NCBI RefSeq assembly: GCF_018687715.1
Contig: NC_056766.1
Location: 4,430,501-4,494,500 of the forward strand
Length of the DNA: 64,000 bases
DNA from: Carya illinoinensis
Taxonomy: Eukaryota; Streptophyta; Magnoliopsida; Fagales; Juglandaceae
Reading direction: 5' to 3'
Shown here: positions 44,940 through 56,405 of the stretch, piece by piece
Layout: every line of letters begins with the position of its first letter
Numbering within the stretch: the stretch's first letter is position 1
Translations under genes and position numbers: made by a program
Notes under the pieces: model-generated
What the model saw: only the letters and a program-made list of their open reading frames with translations
Database searches by the model: none
What the model was told of the DNA's origin: nothing

Positions 44940-45940
44940 GGACTCTATGCACTAGAGTCTATACCCTTTTACACCAGTACTAAAGCCCAGGAATTTTGCT
45001 TTCTTGGCTCTAGGATCAAGCTTACTTTTTTTAGCATGATAGTAAGCAGGACATCCGAAAATGTGTAAAGAGTCATAATCAGTAGCATGTTTACCTCTCC
45101 ACATCGCACTTTCTCTAATAAAGTACGATTCATCCGTTCTGCCACACTGTTCTGCTGCGGTGTACCTCGTACTGTGAAGTGTCTAACAATTCCCTCTCTC
45201 TGGCATACTTCCATGAAGGGATCTGAAGTGTACTCACCTCCATTATCATATCTGAGCTGCTTGATCTTTCTGCCAGTCTGAGTCTCAACCATTTTCTTCC
45301 AATCAAGGAAGATTTTCAACAGTTCATCTTTATTCTTCATCATATACACCCACACACAACGAGAATAATCATCAACAAAAGTTACAAACCAATGCTTACC
45401 TCCCAAAGATGCATTTTGGATAGGTCCCCAAACATCGGAGTGTACATAGTCAAGTATTTCCTGTGTATTGTGTACAGCAGTTCCAAACTTGATCCGCCTC
45501 TGCTTCCCCAATACATAGTGCTCACAGAAAGACAGTTTACCAGTCTTGGCACCTTTGAGTAAGCCTTGCTTCACCAGTATTTACAAAACTTTTTCTCCGG
45601 CGTGTCCCATACGCATATGCCAAAGACTGATGGTGTCGGCATCAGTCTCTTTTAGCTTCTCACAGCATGTGGAAGCTCTTCCATCAACAGTACTTCCTTG
45701 CAAAAAGTACAAGTTTCCTCGCCTTAAAGCCTTCATTGCCACCTGAACTCCCATTAGTACTTTGAGAGTTCTGTCTTCAATGGTGATTCTGAATCCCTTT
45801 GAATCCAGAGATCCCAGTGAGATGAGATTCTTCTGCAAGTCCGGAATGTACTGAACTTCTGTTAGAGTCTTGACGCTGCCATCATGGAGCTTTAACCGAA
45901 TGCTACCTATTCCCTGAGTCTTACAGGCACTGTCATTGCC
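44940..45940 (-). pseudogene. Copia-2 protease end, pre-integrase and integrase
   Basis: 45943-45581 reads KLHDGSVKTLTEVQYIPDLQ and LWHMRMGHAGEK (pre-integrase). After an in-frame TAA, 45574-44969 reads GKLSFCEHYVLGKQRRIKF, YVHSDVWGPIQ, RYDNGGEYTSD and RGTPQQNSVAERMNRTL, so integrase D, D and E are present (G to S in QNSVAE). Directly after LLEKVRC about fifty codons typical of the family are missing and the frame changes; the readable remainder (TDYDSLHIFGCPAYY) is in another frame. Confidence 0.82.
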
Positions 45941-45944
45941 CATA

Positions 45945-46957
45945 AGTACTGCTCCACCCTTAATTTTTGTGAAGTCAGTAAACTAGTCCCGATTGTGACA
46001 CATGTGATAGGTACATTCGGAATCCATAATCCATTCATCGGAATGACAAATGGATGATGAACTTGTCAAGGCAAAATCTGAATCATCATCTAAGTCCACG
46101 ACATTGGCTGTGGTGGGTTGATTCTGCTGTTGTCCCTTCAGCTTGGGACAATCCTTCTTCCAGTGTCCTTTATTGCGACAAAAGGAACACTCGTCTCTAG
46201 TGAGCTTTCTTCTGACTGATGAACCACGTGATGTGGCCCGGGTTTTCGATTGAAAACCTTTATTCTTTCTGGGATACCTTGACTGTGGTCTCCCTCTTGC
46301 TGTTAGCGCTTCACTTGATGTATCTTGTTGTACCTGCTTATCCTTTTTGCGGTACTCATTGCTAATTAAAGAACTAAATACATCTTCAAAACTAATCTTT
46401 TCCTTCCCATATAGTAGAGTAGTAATTAAATGCTCATATGTATCAGGCAAGAAATTTAACAAAAGTAAAGCTTTATCTCCATCTTGGATTTCAACATCCA
46501 AGTTTAACAAATCAGCAAGAATTTGGTTATAACTATTCAAATGTTCAGACATAGAAATACCTTCACGAAATTAGAATCTGAATAACTTTTTCTTCAAGTA
46601 CAAATGGCTCTCAATGCTCTTCTTCATGAATTTATCCTCCAATTTCTGCCAAAGTTTCTTAGCATTTGTCTCTCTCATGACAAAATACTTCTACTCTTTG
46701 GTAAGGCATAATCGGATTGTACTACAAGCTTGGGTATTAAGTTTCCTCCAATCCTTATCAGTCATATCATCTGGTCTATCGTCCAACGCAATATCCAACT
46801 CTTGTTGGATCAAAACATCCATCACTTCACACTGCCACATGCCGAAGTTATTTGTTCTATCGAACTTCTTAACTTCAAACTTGGCATTTGACACTGTGGA
46901 CCAACGTCCAGAGCTACTGGCATTTTCAGACCTCCTATCTCTTTCAGATCTTTCCAT
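45945..46957 (-). pseudogene. Copia-2 gag and protease active site
   Basis: The start is at 46957 (MERSERDRRSEN), followed by FEVKKFDRTNNFGMWQ, the Tnt1-type Gag N-terminus. In-frame stops are at about 46688-46690 and near 46573. The zinc knuckle CSFCRNKGHWKKDC lies near 46148-46189. The protease site reads WIMDSECTYHMC, in which the Gly of DSG is Glu (G to A type change). Another in-frame TAG follows HNRD. The frame is otherwise kept throughout, which is a notable pattern of nonsense without indels. Confidence 0.85.
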
Positions 46958-46979
46958 TTGAATTTAGAAAATTTAGACA

Positions 46980-47490
46980 CAAAATTTCAAAATTCTAACC
47001 GTATGGATGAGTCTGGAATGATCCAAATAGTTAAAAATTACTATTTGATCGTTGAAATCGGATTTCAAATGGCTTAGATCATGCCGAAAATAGATCTGGA
47101 AAATGAGCAGTCCTGATCGTCTGGCGCGTGAGATGCACGCGTGGATTCCTTCTAGGGCGCGTGGGGGCCCGTGAGGATGTGTAGTTCACGCGTCTTTCTC
47201 CGTCTAGGGCGCGTGGGGCGCGTGAGGTGCGTGTACGTCAAGCGTCGTCAACCTCCAGCGCGTGTCTGCTCGTGGAGGCACTTGGAGCGTGAGTTTCAGT
47301 CGTCTTCAATCTCCAGATGCGCGTCTGGCATGTGGATGCAAGCTCCGATCTTCTAAGGGCGCGTGTGGACTCCTCCGACCTCCGTTTTCGATTCCGTTTG
47401 CGGCAACGGATTCGTCTCAAAGCGAGGTACACCCTAGAGTTGTCAAAAGTTGATTTCAATCAACTTGATTTTTTGGACAGCGCGAACCAG
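46980..47490 (-). other. Copia-2 leader with GC-rich words
   Basis: The 5' untranslated leader of Copia-2, on the minus strand. 46985-47090 matches one unit of the 153-bp array in the outer element (ATCAAATAG, CTATTTGGATCATTCC). 47110-47400 is GC-rich with repeated GCGCGTG words, comparable with 20160-20400. No gene. Confidence 0.7.
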
Positions 47491-47505
47491 AGCTCTGATA
47501 TCAAT

Positions 47506-47893
47506 TGTTGCGCCCTTTGGCCTGTCCAAAATCACACAAGGCGATATTTAAGTGGTTCAGCAAATTGTCTACGTCCACTGGAGTCTCTTTTACTGAATTT
47601 GTACGAGATTTAGAAAACTCTACAAATTCTCTTTCTCACGTACTCTCTTTCTCTCTAATTTTCCCCACACCCCTATTTGCCCACCTTAACTTTCCTATTT
47701 ATAGGAGATAGCAGCCTACAATCTCTACGTTAGGTGCAGCAATTTGTGACCTTGCTGCAGAGATTTGTGTTGGTGCCTAATACAACAAAAGAGAGAATGG
47801 TGGTGTGCGCCTAATACAAACAAGGAACAAAACGATGCTGAGCTTAAGGGGTTTGGTGAATGAGTTTGGTTTCACACTTAAGGTGGTTCAACA
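47506..47893 (-). repeat. 5' LTR of Copia-2
   Basis: 388 bp. Minus-strand TATA box TATAAATA at 47696-47703. Target duplication GTTAT directly beyond at 47894-47898. Confidence 0.9.
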
Positions 47894-47898
47894 GTTAT

Positions 47899-50481
47899 AA
47901 GTACATGAGATACTATTGATGCCGAGAGTAGAGACCATATGGATTATGCATGCATGCATGCACGTGAAGCTCTCATAGGCGAAGCACAAGTCATAAGAAA
48001 CAAGCTAGATGGGTCATGATCATGAATATTAATGGTGGCTCGCGCGTATCCATCAAACCTATATATAGTTGCTAAATCGTTGCCAAAACAGGAATTCACA
48101 ATATCATAGGAAACAAGCTGGATGGTTACAATGACCTCCATTAATGACTTGTGCCAAGGAAGAGGACAAGTCAGCAGCCACACAAGGCATGGCAGCGTGC
48201 AAAGGAGAGGTACCGATCCAGTCAGCACTACACACAAAGCTAAGCACAGCAGAACAATGGAGAAATCTCTAGAAACATGAATTCCTCTATGGTGGGACAG
48301 GTGTCAATAAATCCTGCAATCTTATAAAACCGTAAGTCTCTTTCTTTCTCTATATATACATGTAAATGGGCACTGAAATCTAAACAGAAAACAGAGTATA
48401 TGAAAATACAATTTCCATTACACATTCTGTCGAGCAGCCATTGTGCACTCTGGGTTTCTTGATTGAATAACATGGAAAAGAACTAAGCCCAGACTTGCAA
48501 AAAGCTAGAAGAAACAATAAACGACAAAGCAAATAATTCAAGAAAAGGTGTCGTATACAAAGCCAAAAGAAGGAAAGAAGGAAAACTTTATAATTTTGGA
48601 TAAGGAAAAGATTCCCCATCATGATGGACTCACATAGAAAACCTGCACTGAAACGGGAAATTGCATGCATGAGAAGAACACAGACTTCCATATTAGACAA
48701 TAGCCACAATTATAAGTGGCCTCCACTACTTTTCCTTCATTAATTTACCATAGGTTTCTCAAGAACTTTAAATATTCCATTCTCCTCTTAATTATAGAAA
48801 GAAATACATAACTTTATTTATCAATTTAGTGAGTATTCCATTACCCCCCATTTAGTGAACGTAAAAAACAGATGTTTATATGGAGAATCAAAGTATGTAC
48901 CATCAATCCATCCTGACCTGCCTACTGCATGCCTATCATGATCAGATGAAAATATTCAGATGAAAGTATGTTGTGAAAGAAAATTTATGCCAGTTTTGAT
49001 CGTGTAATTGGATATATATGATATTAGTAAGAAATATGTTTTTATGAAGTCCAAATGATAGCTTTGAAAAATATTGGGACTGTTTCTAATTTGATTAAGA
49101 TTAAGTTAGGATAGTGAGTTGAGATCAAAGTTGAAAGTTAAATAAAATATTATTTTTTAATAAGAAATAATAGTCGAGGGTGTGCAAGCGCCGCGCAATT
49201 ATTTTAAAAAAAGTAAATAAATACGACACTCACATGAAAAAATTTAATTTTTTAATAATGGATTTGATTTTTTTAATTTATATACATTAGCATGAGACAT
49301 TACTTTAATTTATATATTTTTAATTTACATACGTCTTGGATGGAGCCTCATATTTATGATTATCATCTTTTCTATTTGAGTTGATGTCAACATCCATATT
49401 GTCTATAATAGTTTTTTGAAATAAAATTAATATAAATAATGGATATGTATTTATAAAACATTTTAATCAATATGTTTTGCGTCGTATTTCTAGTATAGTA
49501 CTCAAGTCTCCTAATTAACACCCCCCGAATTGACTGAACAATAAAAAATAAAACCATTAATTATAAATATAAAATCTGATTCAAAACATACGGTCTAATT
49601 ACTTATTACCTTTTTTATTGTCTTTAAGTTTTGAACTGCATGTTTTATACCGTTCATTCATTTCACTTTTTATTACTTTATTCATTTCACTTTTTCTCCC
49701 CTTTTCGGTTTGAATGCCCCTTTAATTTACACATCGTTTCTTCACTGTCCTTTTTTAGTTTTACGCTTCTTTAGGAAAACAAGGTTATTTTTTCTTCTTG
49801 ATTTTGTTGCCTCTGTTTTCGGTGTCATCATGTGGCTATTGTTTTCTTTCTAATTTTGTTCCCATCAATTTTAACGCTTCTTTAGGGAAACATGATTAAC
49901 ATATGTTCGAATGTTGGTTAATTTGTCTTTCAAATTTAGTTTCGGTTTAAACAACAGTTTATATTTAGTTACGGTTTACCAACCGCCATAAATTCTAAAC
50001 CGATACAAAAACTCAAATATATTGTAGTACATATAGGTAAGTAACGTACTGAAAAATAATATATATACACTTGTGAAAACCAATTCTATATCTGAAATCT
50101 AATTCTTTTTCTTATAGGAAAGAGAAAATAATTAGATTTTTTCTTCTTTTGTCTTCGAGTTTCCAACATTCTACTTCTGTAATTGAGGTTTTAATTATTA
50201 TTCTACTTTTCCATGTTTAAAGATATATGTTTGGATAAAAAAAATAATTCTTTTTTATAGAAAGTAGAAAAATTTTCATATTGAAACATTAAGATACATA
50301 TAATTTACCAAAAAATAAATCACGAATAAAAACTTATGACATACATTTACACGAATACTCAAAAAGCACACACCTAATTAGATACATGAACGAATTGCTC
50401 ACTGATACAAAAGCACACCAATACAAAAGCACGCAATATAGCAAAGCACACGAGTTAACAATACTTTAGCATACCGAAAGA
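47899..50481. other. Spacer with WAKL-array paralogous blocks, no gene
   Basis: 48590-48625 carries the recurrent GATAAGGAAAAGATTCCCC word. 48712-48990 is paralogous to 37690-37712 plus 39222-39440 and is the empty site of the Pack-MULE. 49085-49165 is a partial MITE. 50080-50481 is paralogous to 18505-19130. The short frames at 47944-48709 have no recognisable similarity. Confidence 0.5.
49171..49500 (-). mobile_element. Possible small degenerate Helitron
   Basis: On the minus strand the 5' side reads ACTATACTAGAAATACGACG, resembling Helitron starts. The 3' side reads GCGCGGCGCTTGCACACC then CTCGACTA before a T-rich flank, resembling Helitron ends of the CTAG-T form with one mismatch. It interrupts a MITE-like sequence. 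It is about 330 bp without coding capacity. The call rests on end similarity only. Confidence 0.4.
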
Positions 50482-51179
50482 TCTCACTACAACATAACAC
50501 ACATTTTGTGTCGGTGAAAATCGCAGCAATAGCTCAAAATCAGCTCGCAAAAAAGCTTTCCCGTCCCATGCTGTTCGCTGCTTCGTGGTCGGTAGAAGTT
50601 GGTCTCAAAAAGTTTTACACGGCGCAGCAAGAATGCAACGCAAAAAGCAGGAAATCTACCTGCGAATTGGGCGCCGCAATTTACATGTTTAATCTACCGC
50701 CAAAGATGCTGAATGGTGCAAATCATTAATTTTTAGCGTCCATTTTTAGAGTCACAAATACTACCACAGCGCCGCAATATATAGTTGTTGTGACAGTGTA
50801 CTTAACATCGCAAAAACGTTGTCATTGCTACTGCAAAGTTAATTGATAAAGTTTTTTATTTATGGCGAAAAGTATGAGACGCAAACAGTTCTAAGCAAAA
50901 CAGACGATCATAGTAATATAATTAAAACCAAACTTTGCCGAACGTAAGATAATCTATTCATTTTTGTAATAAATAAAAACCAAGCCCATCGAACTAATTG
51001 AAAAATATGGGTGCCAACTTCTCTTCAACCATTCTTCAAACTTGGAGGGCGTACCATGTTTAAACGTGCCAATTGGAACCAAGTATTGAGTTTGACATGA
51101 ATATAGTTGAAATCATTTCATAGTACAGATTCTAAACAACCCCCAATTTTGAACACATCATGATTAGTTGAACATAAGC

Positions 51180-51325
51180 CATCATTCTTGTCAGAGAGAG
51201 TTGCACATCCACCAATCATGATCTTAGAAAACACCATTCTCGATAGAAATATTTGCAGGTTTGACATCTAGGTGAGCTGTGTATCAATCATGCAGAGTCT
51301 TGCAAGGCCTTTGCAACCTGTCCAA
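51180..51325 (-). pseudogene. Kinase scrap resembling plant WEE1, inside the CACTA element
   Basis: Minus-strand frames read VAKALQD, then AHLDVKPANISIENGVF, then (shifted) GGCATLSDKNDG. HLDVKP in place of HRDLKP, followed by NGV(Y/F) and GCATL, is characteristic of plant WEE1 kinases (recalled as HLDVKPDNI, NGVYK, FGCATL). Two stops and a frame change are present. It is best read as a captured host gene piece. The identity is tentative because only about 45 residues are readable. Confidence 0.45.
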
Positions 51326-51752
51326 ATCATTCATGAGAGATTATATAATAATTTGAAAAGGAAATTCATCAAGATGCTCAGATCAGTTTAGCACATGGAG
51401 ACAGAATGGTAAACCCACTCCTAGCTGCATCTAAGACCATTGGGCTTTACCCACTCCTCCATCTAATACCAAATTATTATAACATAATCTAAAATAAATA
51501 TGAACCCAAGCCTCAAAATTAATGGCAGGAAAAAATTTGCAAGAATCCTGATTGGGAATCAACCACCACTCAAAATCCCCTTGTAGCAACAACTGCCACA
51601 CACATAGGACGCTTTCTAAGAAAATTTATGTTAACACAGAGGATTTCAAACAGTCTGTCAGCCTTATTTCCAATAAAATAACATTGTCATCATATCAAAA
51701 CATCTCAACAACCAGCAATGAATGGATTTATGTTTATTAACTTTATCTTACC

Positions 51753-52012
51753 TTTTTTTTTTTTTTTTTTTTTGATGTCGGGGAACCTCTCCAAGGCAGG
51801 GCCCTTTGGACCCACCCCTGCAGAATAAACCCCGGTCCCGTGCACCGCACCCTCGGAAGTTTCCCTACACGGAACTGGTTAAATCGCTGGCTTTTCACCA
51901 GGGGGTGTGGCCCCAAAGGATTGTTTGCACCCATGAGGTGTTGAACCTTGGACCTTGAAGGGAATGAGACCCCAAGACCAATGCCTTCACCACTTAGGCC
52001 AACCCCTTGGGG
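51753..52012 (-). mobile_element. tRNA-derived SINE
   Basis: On the minus strand the element starts near 52012 with AACCCCAAGGGGTTGGCC and has a Pol III A box (TGGCCTAAGTGGT) and B box (GGTTCAACACC). It ends in a 20-base A tail (T run 51753-51772 on the plus strand). A perfect 19-bp target duplication (TTATTAACTTTATCTTACC) lies at 51734-51752 and 52013-52031. The long perfect duplication means a recent insertion by LINE machinery. It lies inside the CACTA element and so is younger than it. Confidence 0.92.
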
Positions 52013-52539
52013 TTATTAACTTTATCTTACCTATCAACTACCCAATTAAGATTTTGAATTTGAGGAAAAACTGACAGTTTTACAGCCATCAAATCCACCA
52101 AGCTGATAAACTGCAGGCAAACAAGATGCTTGTTTGCTTATTTGCCTGCAACAATTGCACCAGCAAAATAAACTCTATATACAGGCTAAGCCCTTTCAGT
52201 TCTCTTGCCACAAGTTTGATATTTATCAATTATTAGAGAAATATATGTCATAGAATTGACATAAAGTAAACAACTTGTTCAAAATAGATTGTGGAAACCC
52301 ACAAGCTTATGACTTAATACGCTTAAGTCACAGTAAAATTATACATTAAGCTGGATGTAGCAGTAATAGACCACAGATTCAATAGGTATACTGAATAGAA
52401 CAAGCTTATTTTGAAAGTGTGATTAACTCACCATGTAGTAGCAAATGCTGCAGTATTCTTCTTAGTAACTTAAAGTCATTTTGTGGTCACTTGTTAATTG
52501 CATCTATAAAAAAAAAAAGATAAAAAAATGGGAGTACTC

Positions 52540-52621
52540 TACATAGAAGAAACTGCCTGACCCCTTTGCCATATTCCCTTGACCTAAATCTATCGGTGAG
52601 GTGCATCCAACTTTTGTCCAT
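52540..52621 (-). pseudogene. CACTA transposase-associated domain relic
   Basis: The minus strand reads MDKSWMHLTDRFRSREYGKG then VRQFLL. This matches the start of the transposase-associated domain found at the N-terminus of plant CACTA transposase proteins (MDKSWM..R..EY..GV..FL). The frame soon runs into a low-complexity tail. The catalytic domain is not recognisable, so the element cannot mobilise itself. Confidence 0.72.
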
Positions 52622-53799
52622 CTGAAAAATTAAATATTTAAACACTATGTTTATTATCATAGACATCCAATCTAACAAACATGGAGTGGAGTTAGTAAAA
52701 ACCAAAACTTATTATCTAGCAACTTCATGTGAAAACCTCCCACATTAAAAATATTAGAGCACATTATATACCTCAAGAATAGAGTGTGAAATATTATGCA
52801 AAGCTGAAAACAGGGGATAAAGTTTGGCTGTAAAAATGAAACGACCATTCTTGCAGCTGAAAAAAGGGAACTGAAGTTGGAAATATTGAGAAGCCTAAAA
52901 AATGTCAACAGCAAAGCATGAAGCATTAACAAGTGCCAACTTTATCTTAAATTGGTCCAAAATGCCAACATGCATTGGAAAAGCATAAATTTCGTCATGA
53001 TTACTCACAATGTTTTCTCAAAAATAGGTAGGGGTTACAATGCATTTTGCTGGTAAAGTGAACTAGTTTAGATTTGTAATTGTTCCTAATGATGCCTTTA
53101 TATGTATGTATGTGTTCTTTGTGTGGCAGTGGGTGAATTTTTTTAAAGGGCACAAGCTATGAATATGAACCACACTGAAAATACAGTGCTTCAACGAGGA
53201 AATTTCTGCAGGTAAACATTCAGATTAGTACCTAAGTTGATGTAATGGAATGTTTGGGGCTTATATTTTCAGTGTTCAATGAAAAACAAATTTAAGGTTG
53301 TGGATCTTGAGGGTTAAAAGAAATAGCCAAAGTAGTATCCAACAATTTTAGAAATAGTTGTGGATCAATATATTAGGGAGCATATTTACAACATTCCAAT
53401 AAAAATTAGAAAATGCTTTGGGTACAATTCAATCTAACACACTAATACTAAAGCCAACACTACGCTCTAAATTCCCATATGCCAAAGAAGAACTCAAGCT
53501 CACTGTTGTTCAGTGTAAAATTCAAAAGCCCATTTCATCTAATGCCCAAAGCCCTAGTCTGTGAATAATTCTGGTTTAAATCAACAATGTGGTACTAATT
53601 TTGCATATCATTAATGAAATTCTACAGAATTTGAACGACCAAAATAAATATCAATTAACAGCATAATTTATCGATCCATTCAATATATCAGGTTCATGAT
53701 CACTAAACTTAGAACCAAACACACGTAGAAGCCAATTATACTCTAGAACCCATCCCGAATAAATTTTTAATTTCAAAACTGAACGAAACACATGCAGTT

Positions 53800-54100
53800 A
53801 AATATTATACTCTAGAAACAAGTTTGGACGAGAGAGACCGAGAGAAAGGAAAATCACAGCAGATGAGTGGCAAATGATTACCTTCTTCTTGCGGCGTGCT
53901 ATTGTGGGCCAGAGAAAATCTCTATCGGAGTGAAAGTGAGGGACCAATCGACCAGATTTGTGGGTTATGTGCTGCAAATAGAGATCAGCCAGAGAGAGAG
54001 ACAGAGAGGCCTTAGCACAGACGTGGGGCAATAACGATGCGGCTTGGGGCACTTTGTGTGATAGAGACAAAGATGTGGGAAGGGGCGGCAAGGGGTACTA
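53800..54100 (-). other. Possible first exon or leader within the CACTA element
   Basis: The minus strand has an open frame from 54091 (MPPLPTSLSLSHKVPQAAS and on) ending near a consensus donor AAG-GTAATC at about 53877-53885. Serine/leucine-rich composition suggests a 5' leader rather than a folded protein. It could be the 5' exon of the transposase gene or captured host DNA. I do not recognise it. Confidence 0.3.
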
Positions 54101-54951
54101 GGGTATCGGGCTGGGGAAGAAGAAAAAGAGGGGAAAATATACATCCTTAGTTCCTTACCTGTTACGGCGAAAAAAAACTTAAATTTGCATTTTGCGTCGG
54201 TTCAAAATCGTAGTGAAATAAACACAAACTGCGGTTAAAATAAATCTCAGTCAGAATTGTATGCGGCGACAAAATTCGCGCCGTAAAAGATAGCTTTAGC
54301 GTCATGTCTCCAAGCGCCGTAACTAATTGGACTGGCAAGATAACTTTGCGTCAATACATATAACGCCGGTAATATTTTAGACGCTAAAAGTGGATTGTGT
54401 TGTAGTGTCTGTTAACATCCTAACTTGCAAGGATCGAGACCAAAATCTCCAATTAGTCGATGGGCATATTTGAATCCAATCCAAGCAATGGAGCTAGGCC
54501 AGCTTATGGAAAGTAGGCGATAGACTCAAGATAGAAGCACCTACTAATTGTTGTAGGCAATGACAGCACAAAAATGACGATCTAGAAAAGCTGGAAGGAT
54601 TTGGAAAGAGAAAGATAGAAAGAAATAGAGATTTGAAGGAAGATGCTAGCAGCTTATTGGTGGTGAGAGTAAGAAAACATGGTGGGGAGTGAGGGGCAGA
54701 CAAATAAGTGTATGCAATGGATAGTAGCAATATTAGATCATCCTGACAGTCAAAGATTGAGCCTGTGTTAACCCCTAAGGATTATGGATTATCTGCCATC
54801 ATCTATTGGTTTTAGTGTTTCATTTCCCATGCTATCAATGGTGCCTGCCGAACAACAGCCAGTGCTGACATCAATACTTGAGGATTGCATGGACGTACTA
54901 ACTAAGCAGTTGCTCACTCTCTTCTATGTTGTGATTAGCTTTTTTCCTTGA

Positions 54952-55997
54952 TTACCTTTCCTTAATTCTCAATCCATCTAGTTCCATTGCCACTTCCTTC
55001 ATGGTAGGCCTATCGTCTCCTTTAACACTAAGGCTTCTTTTTACAACATCAGCAACTTTTTTTAGTTCTTCAGCATTACTCCCATCGTAGATGTGATCAT
55101 CAAGAATTTCCAATAGGCGATCATTTTCTACCATAGAAACAAAGTATGTCGCCAAATTTCTCTCACTTTCAGGCCTAAGGAAACAAATTACTTTCTTACC
55201 TGTTAATAACTCTGCTAAAACAACACCAAAACTATAGACATCACTTTTTTCCGTTAGATGACTAGTACGATAGTATTCTGGATCCAAGTACCCATGTGTT
55301 CCTTGCACCAACGTAGTTAAATGTGCTTGATCCAAAGGAATGAGCCTTGAAGCTCCAAAGTCTGATATTTTTGCTGTGTGGTTATCATCCAAAAGTATAT
55401 TTGCAGTTTTCACGTCTCTACGTATAATTGGCATAGAAGCTTCACAATGTAAGTATGCAAGAGCTCCTGCAGTTTCTGTAGCTATCTTCAGACGCTTGTC
55501 CCATGAGAGTAAGGATGATCGGCTTGCATCATGAATATAGTCATAAAGTGTCCCATTACTGATGAACTCATAGACTAGTAAGGGAACTTCTGTTTCCAAG
55601 CAACAACCTAACAATTTGACAACATTCCGGTGGTTGATTTGAGTAAGCACAATTACCTCATTTATGAATTGCTCTATCTGACTTTGATCACTAATTTTGG
55701 ACTTTTTAATAGCAACCACTTTGTTATTTGGCAACACTCCTTTGTAAACAGTTCCATAGCCTCCTTGACCAAGGATTTTACTGTTGTCATAATTATCCGT
55801 TGCCTTTTTAAGTTCTTCTACACTATAGATTTTTGTTGTATCCATAGATCCCGTGCAATTGTGGAGTCGTTGTTGTAACATTAATCCACCATTTTGCTTG
55901 AACCACTTCTCTTTGAGTTTAACGAGTTTTCTTTTCTTGAGTCCCCAATATACCCAGGAGGTTCCCACAAAGAGCACTAAGAGGCATATGCTGACAC
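54952..55997 (-). CDS. WAKL-B exon 3: TM helix and kinase domain with RRD motif
   Basis: 1,046 bp, intact frame. TM helix VSICLLVLFVGTSWVYWG and stop-transfer KKRKLVKLKEK. Kinase: LGQGGYGTVYKG, AIKKS, then IIRRDVKTANILLD where the HRD histidine is Arg (codon 55422-55420, CGT for CAT), then DFGASRL and GTHGYLDPEYY. The catalytic Asp, ATP Lys and DFG Asp are present. The HRD His normally braces the catalytic loop, so activity is probably reduced or lost. The stop follows LDGLRIKER, whereas the WAKL-C remnant reads on. Confidence 0.88.
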
Positions 55998-56222
55998 CTG
56001 TATTTGCATATTCAAAGTTACAACATGCATTTCAGCCAATTAGACAGTTTCGTATCTCTATCGAGAAGATTATGAACCTTATATGTATTATATTAAGATG
56101 ACTCAACCAAGATTAATTTAAATACAATGTTTGTCAAGTAAATGATCTACTGCAGTAGTTTTCAAAGTAAAAATCAGTGAGGTTGGGAAATAAAATTCTT
56201 ATAAATGTATGTAGGTACGTAC

Positions 56223-56405
56223 CCAATGCAATGCTGATGATCTTATTATTATATTGGCCAAGTACTATAGGCCTGCAATCTGTTCCGTCTTTCCTTCCAT
56301 CACCTTCGTATCCCTTGGGACAAGTACATGTGTAATTTCCATCAGTGTTGGTGCATGTTGCATTAGCATTGCAAGGCTTCCGAAGGCCCATGCACTCATC
56401 AATAT
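56223..56405 (-). CDS. WAKL-B exon 2: calcium-binding EGF-like module
   Basis: 183 bp, phase 1. Starts DIDECMGLRKPCNANATC, then NTDGNYTCTCPKGYEGDGRK, with six cysteines and the DxDEC calcium site. Ends IISIALG, leading into the TM helix. Intact. Confidence 0.88.

Larger units (their letters stand above)
42555..47893 (-). mobile_element. Copia LTR retrotransposon (Copia-2), minus strand, decayed
   Basis: 388-bp LTRs at 42555-42942 and 47506-47893, flanked by the perfect duplication GTTAT (42550-42554 and 47894-47898). On the minus strand the LTR starts TGTTGAACCACC and ends GGCGCAACA, the primer site TGATATCAGAGC lies at about 47491-47502, and the purine tract GGGTGGAGAGGGTGAT is next to the 3' LTR. 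The order gag, protease, integrase, RT, RNase H marks it as Copia of Tork/Tnt1 type. LTRs differ at about 7-8% of sites by eye. Most lesions are in-frame stops. It shares leader sequence and LTR ends with the outer element at 19583-28602. Confidence 0.93.
50485..54407 (-). mobile_element. CACTA (En/Spm-type) DNA transposon, defective
   Basis: The 3,923-bp element has terminal inverted repeats CACTACAACA(T/C)AA, and a 3-bp duplication TCT lies at 50482-50484 and 54408-54410. Subterminal parts are full of GCG-containing words (GCGCCGCAA, TAGCGTC, AACGCCGG), as expected for transposase-binding regions. The interior is mostly intron-like or decayed, with a transposase-associated domain relic (52540-52621), a kinase-like scrap (51180-51325) and a SINE. 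The coding relics read on the minus strand. Paralogous sequence at 18505-19582 lacks the element, which supports insertion into the 3' flank of WAKL-B. Confidence 0.88.

Noticed and set aside
47944..48709. Cys/Leu-rich minus-strand frames
   Set aside because: Composition-driven and without similarity. The region is shared with other array spacers in non-coding form.
53798..54091. 97-codon minus-strand frame as a host gene
   Set aside because: It lies inside the CACTA element, is Ser/Leu-rich, and has no known domain. It was listed only as a possible exon with low confidence.
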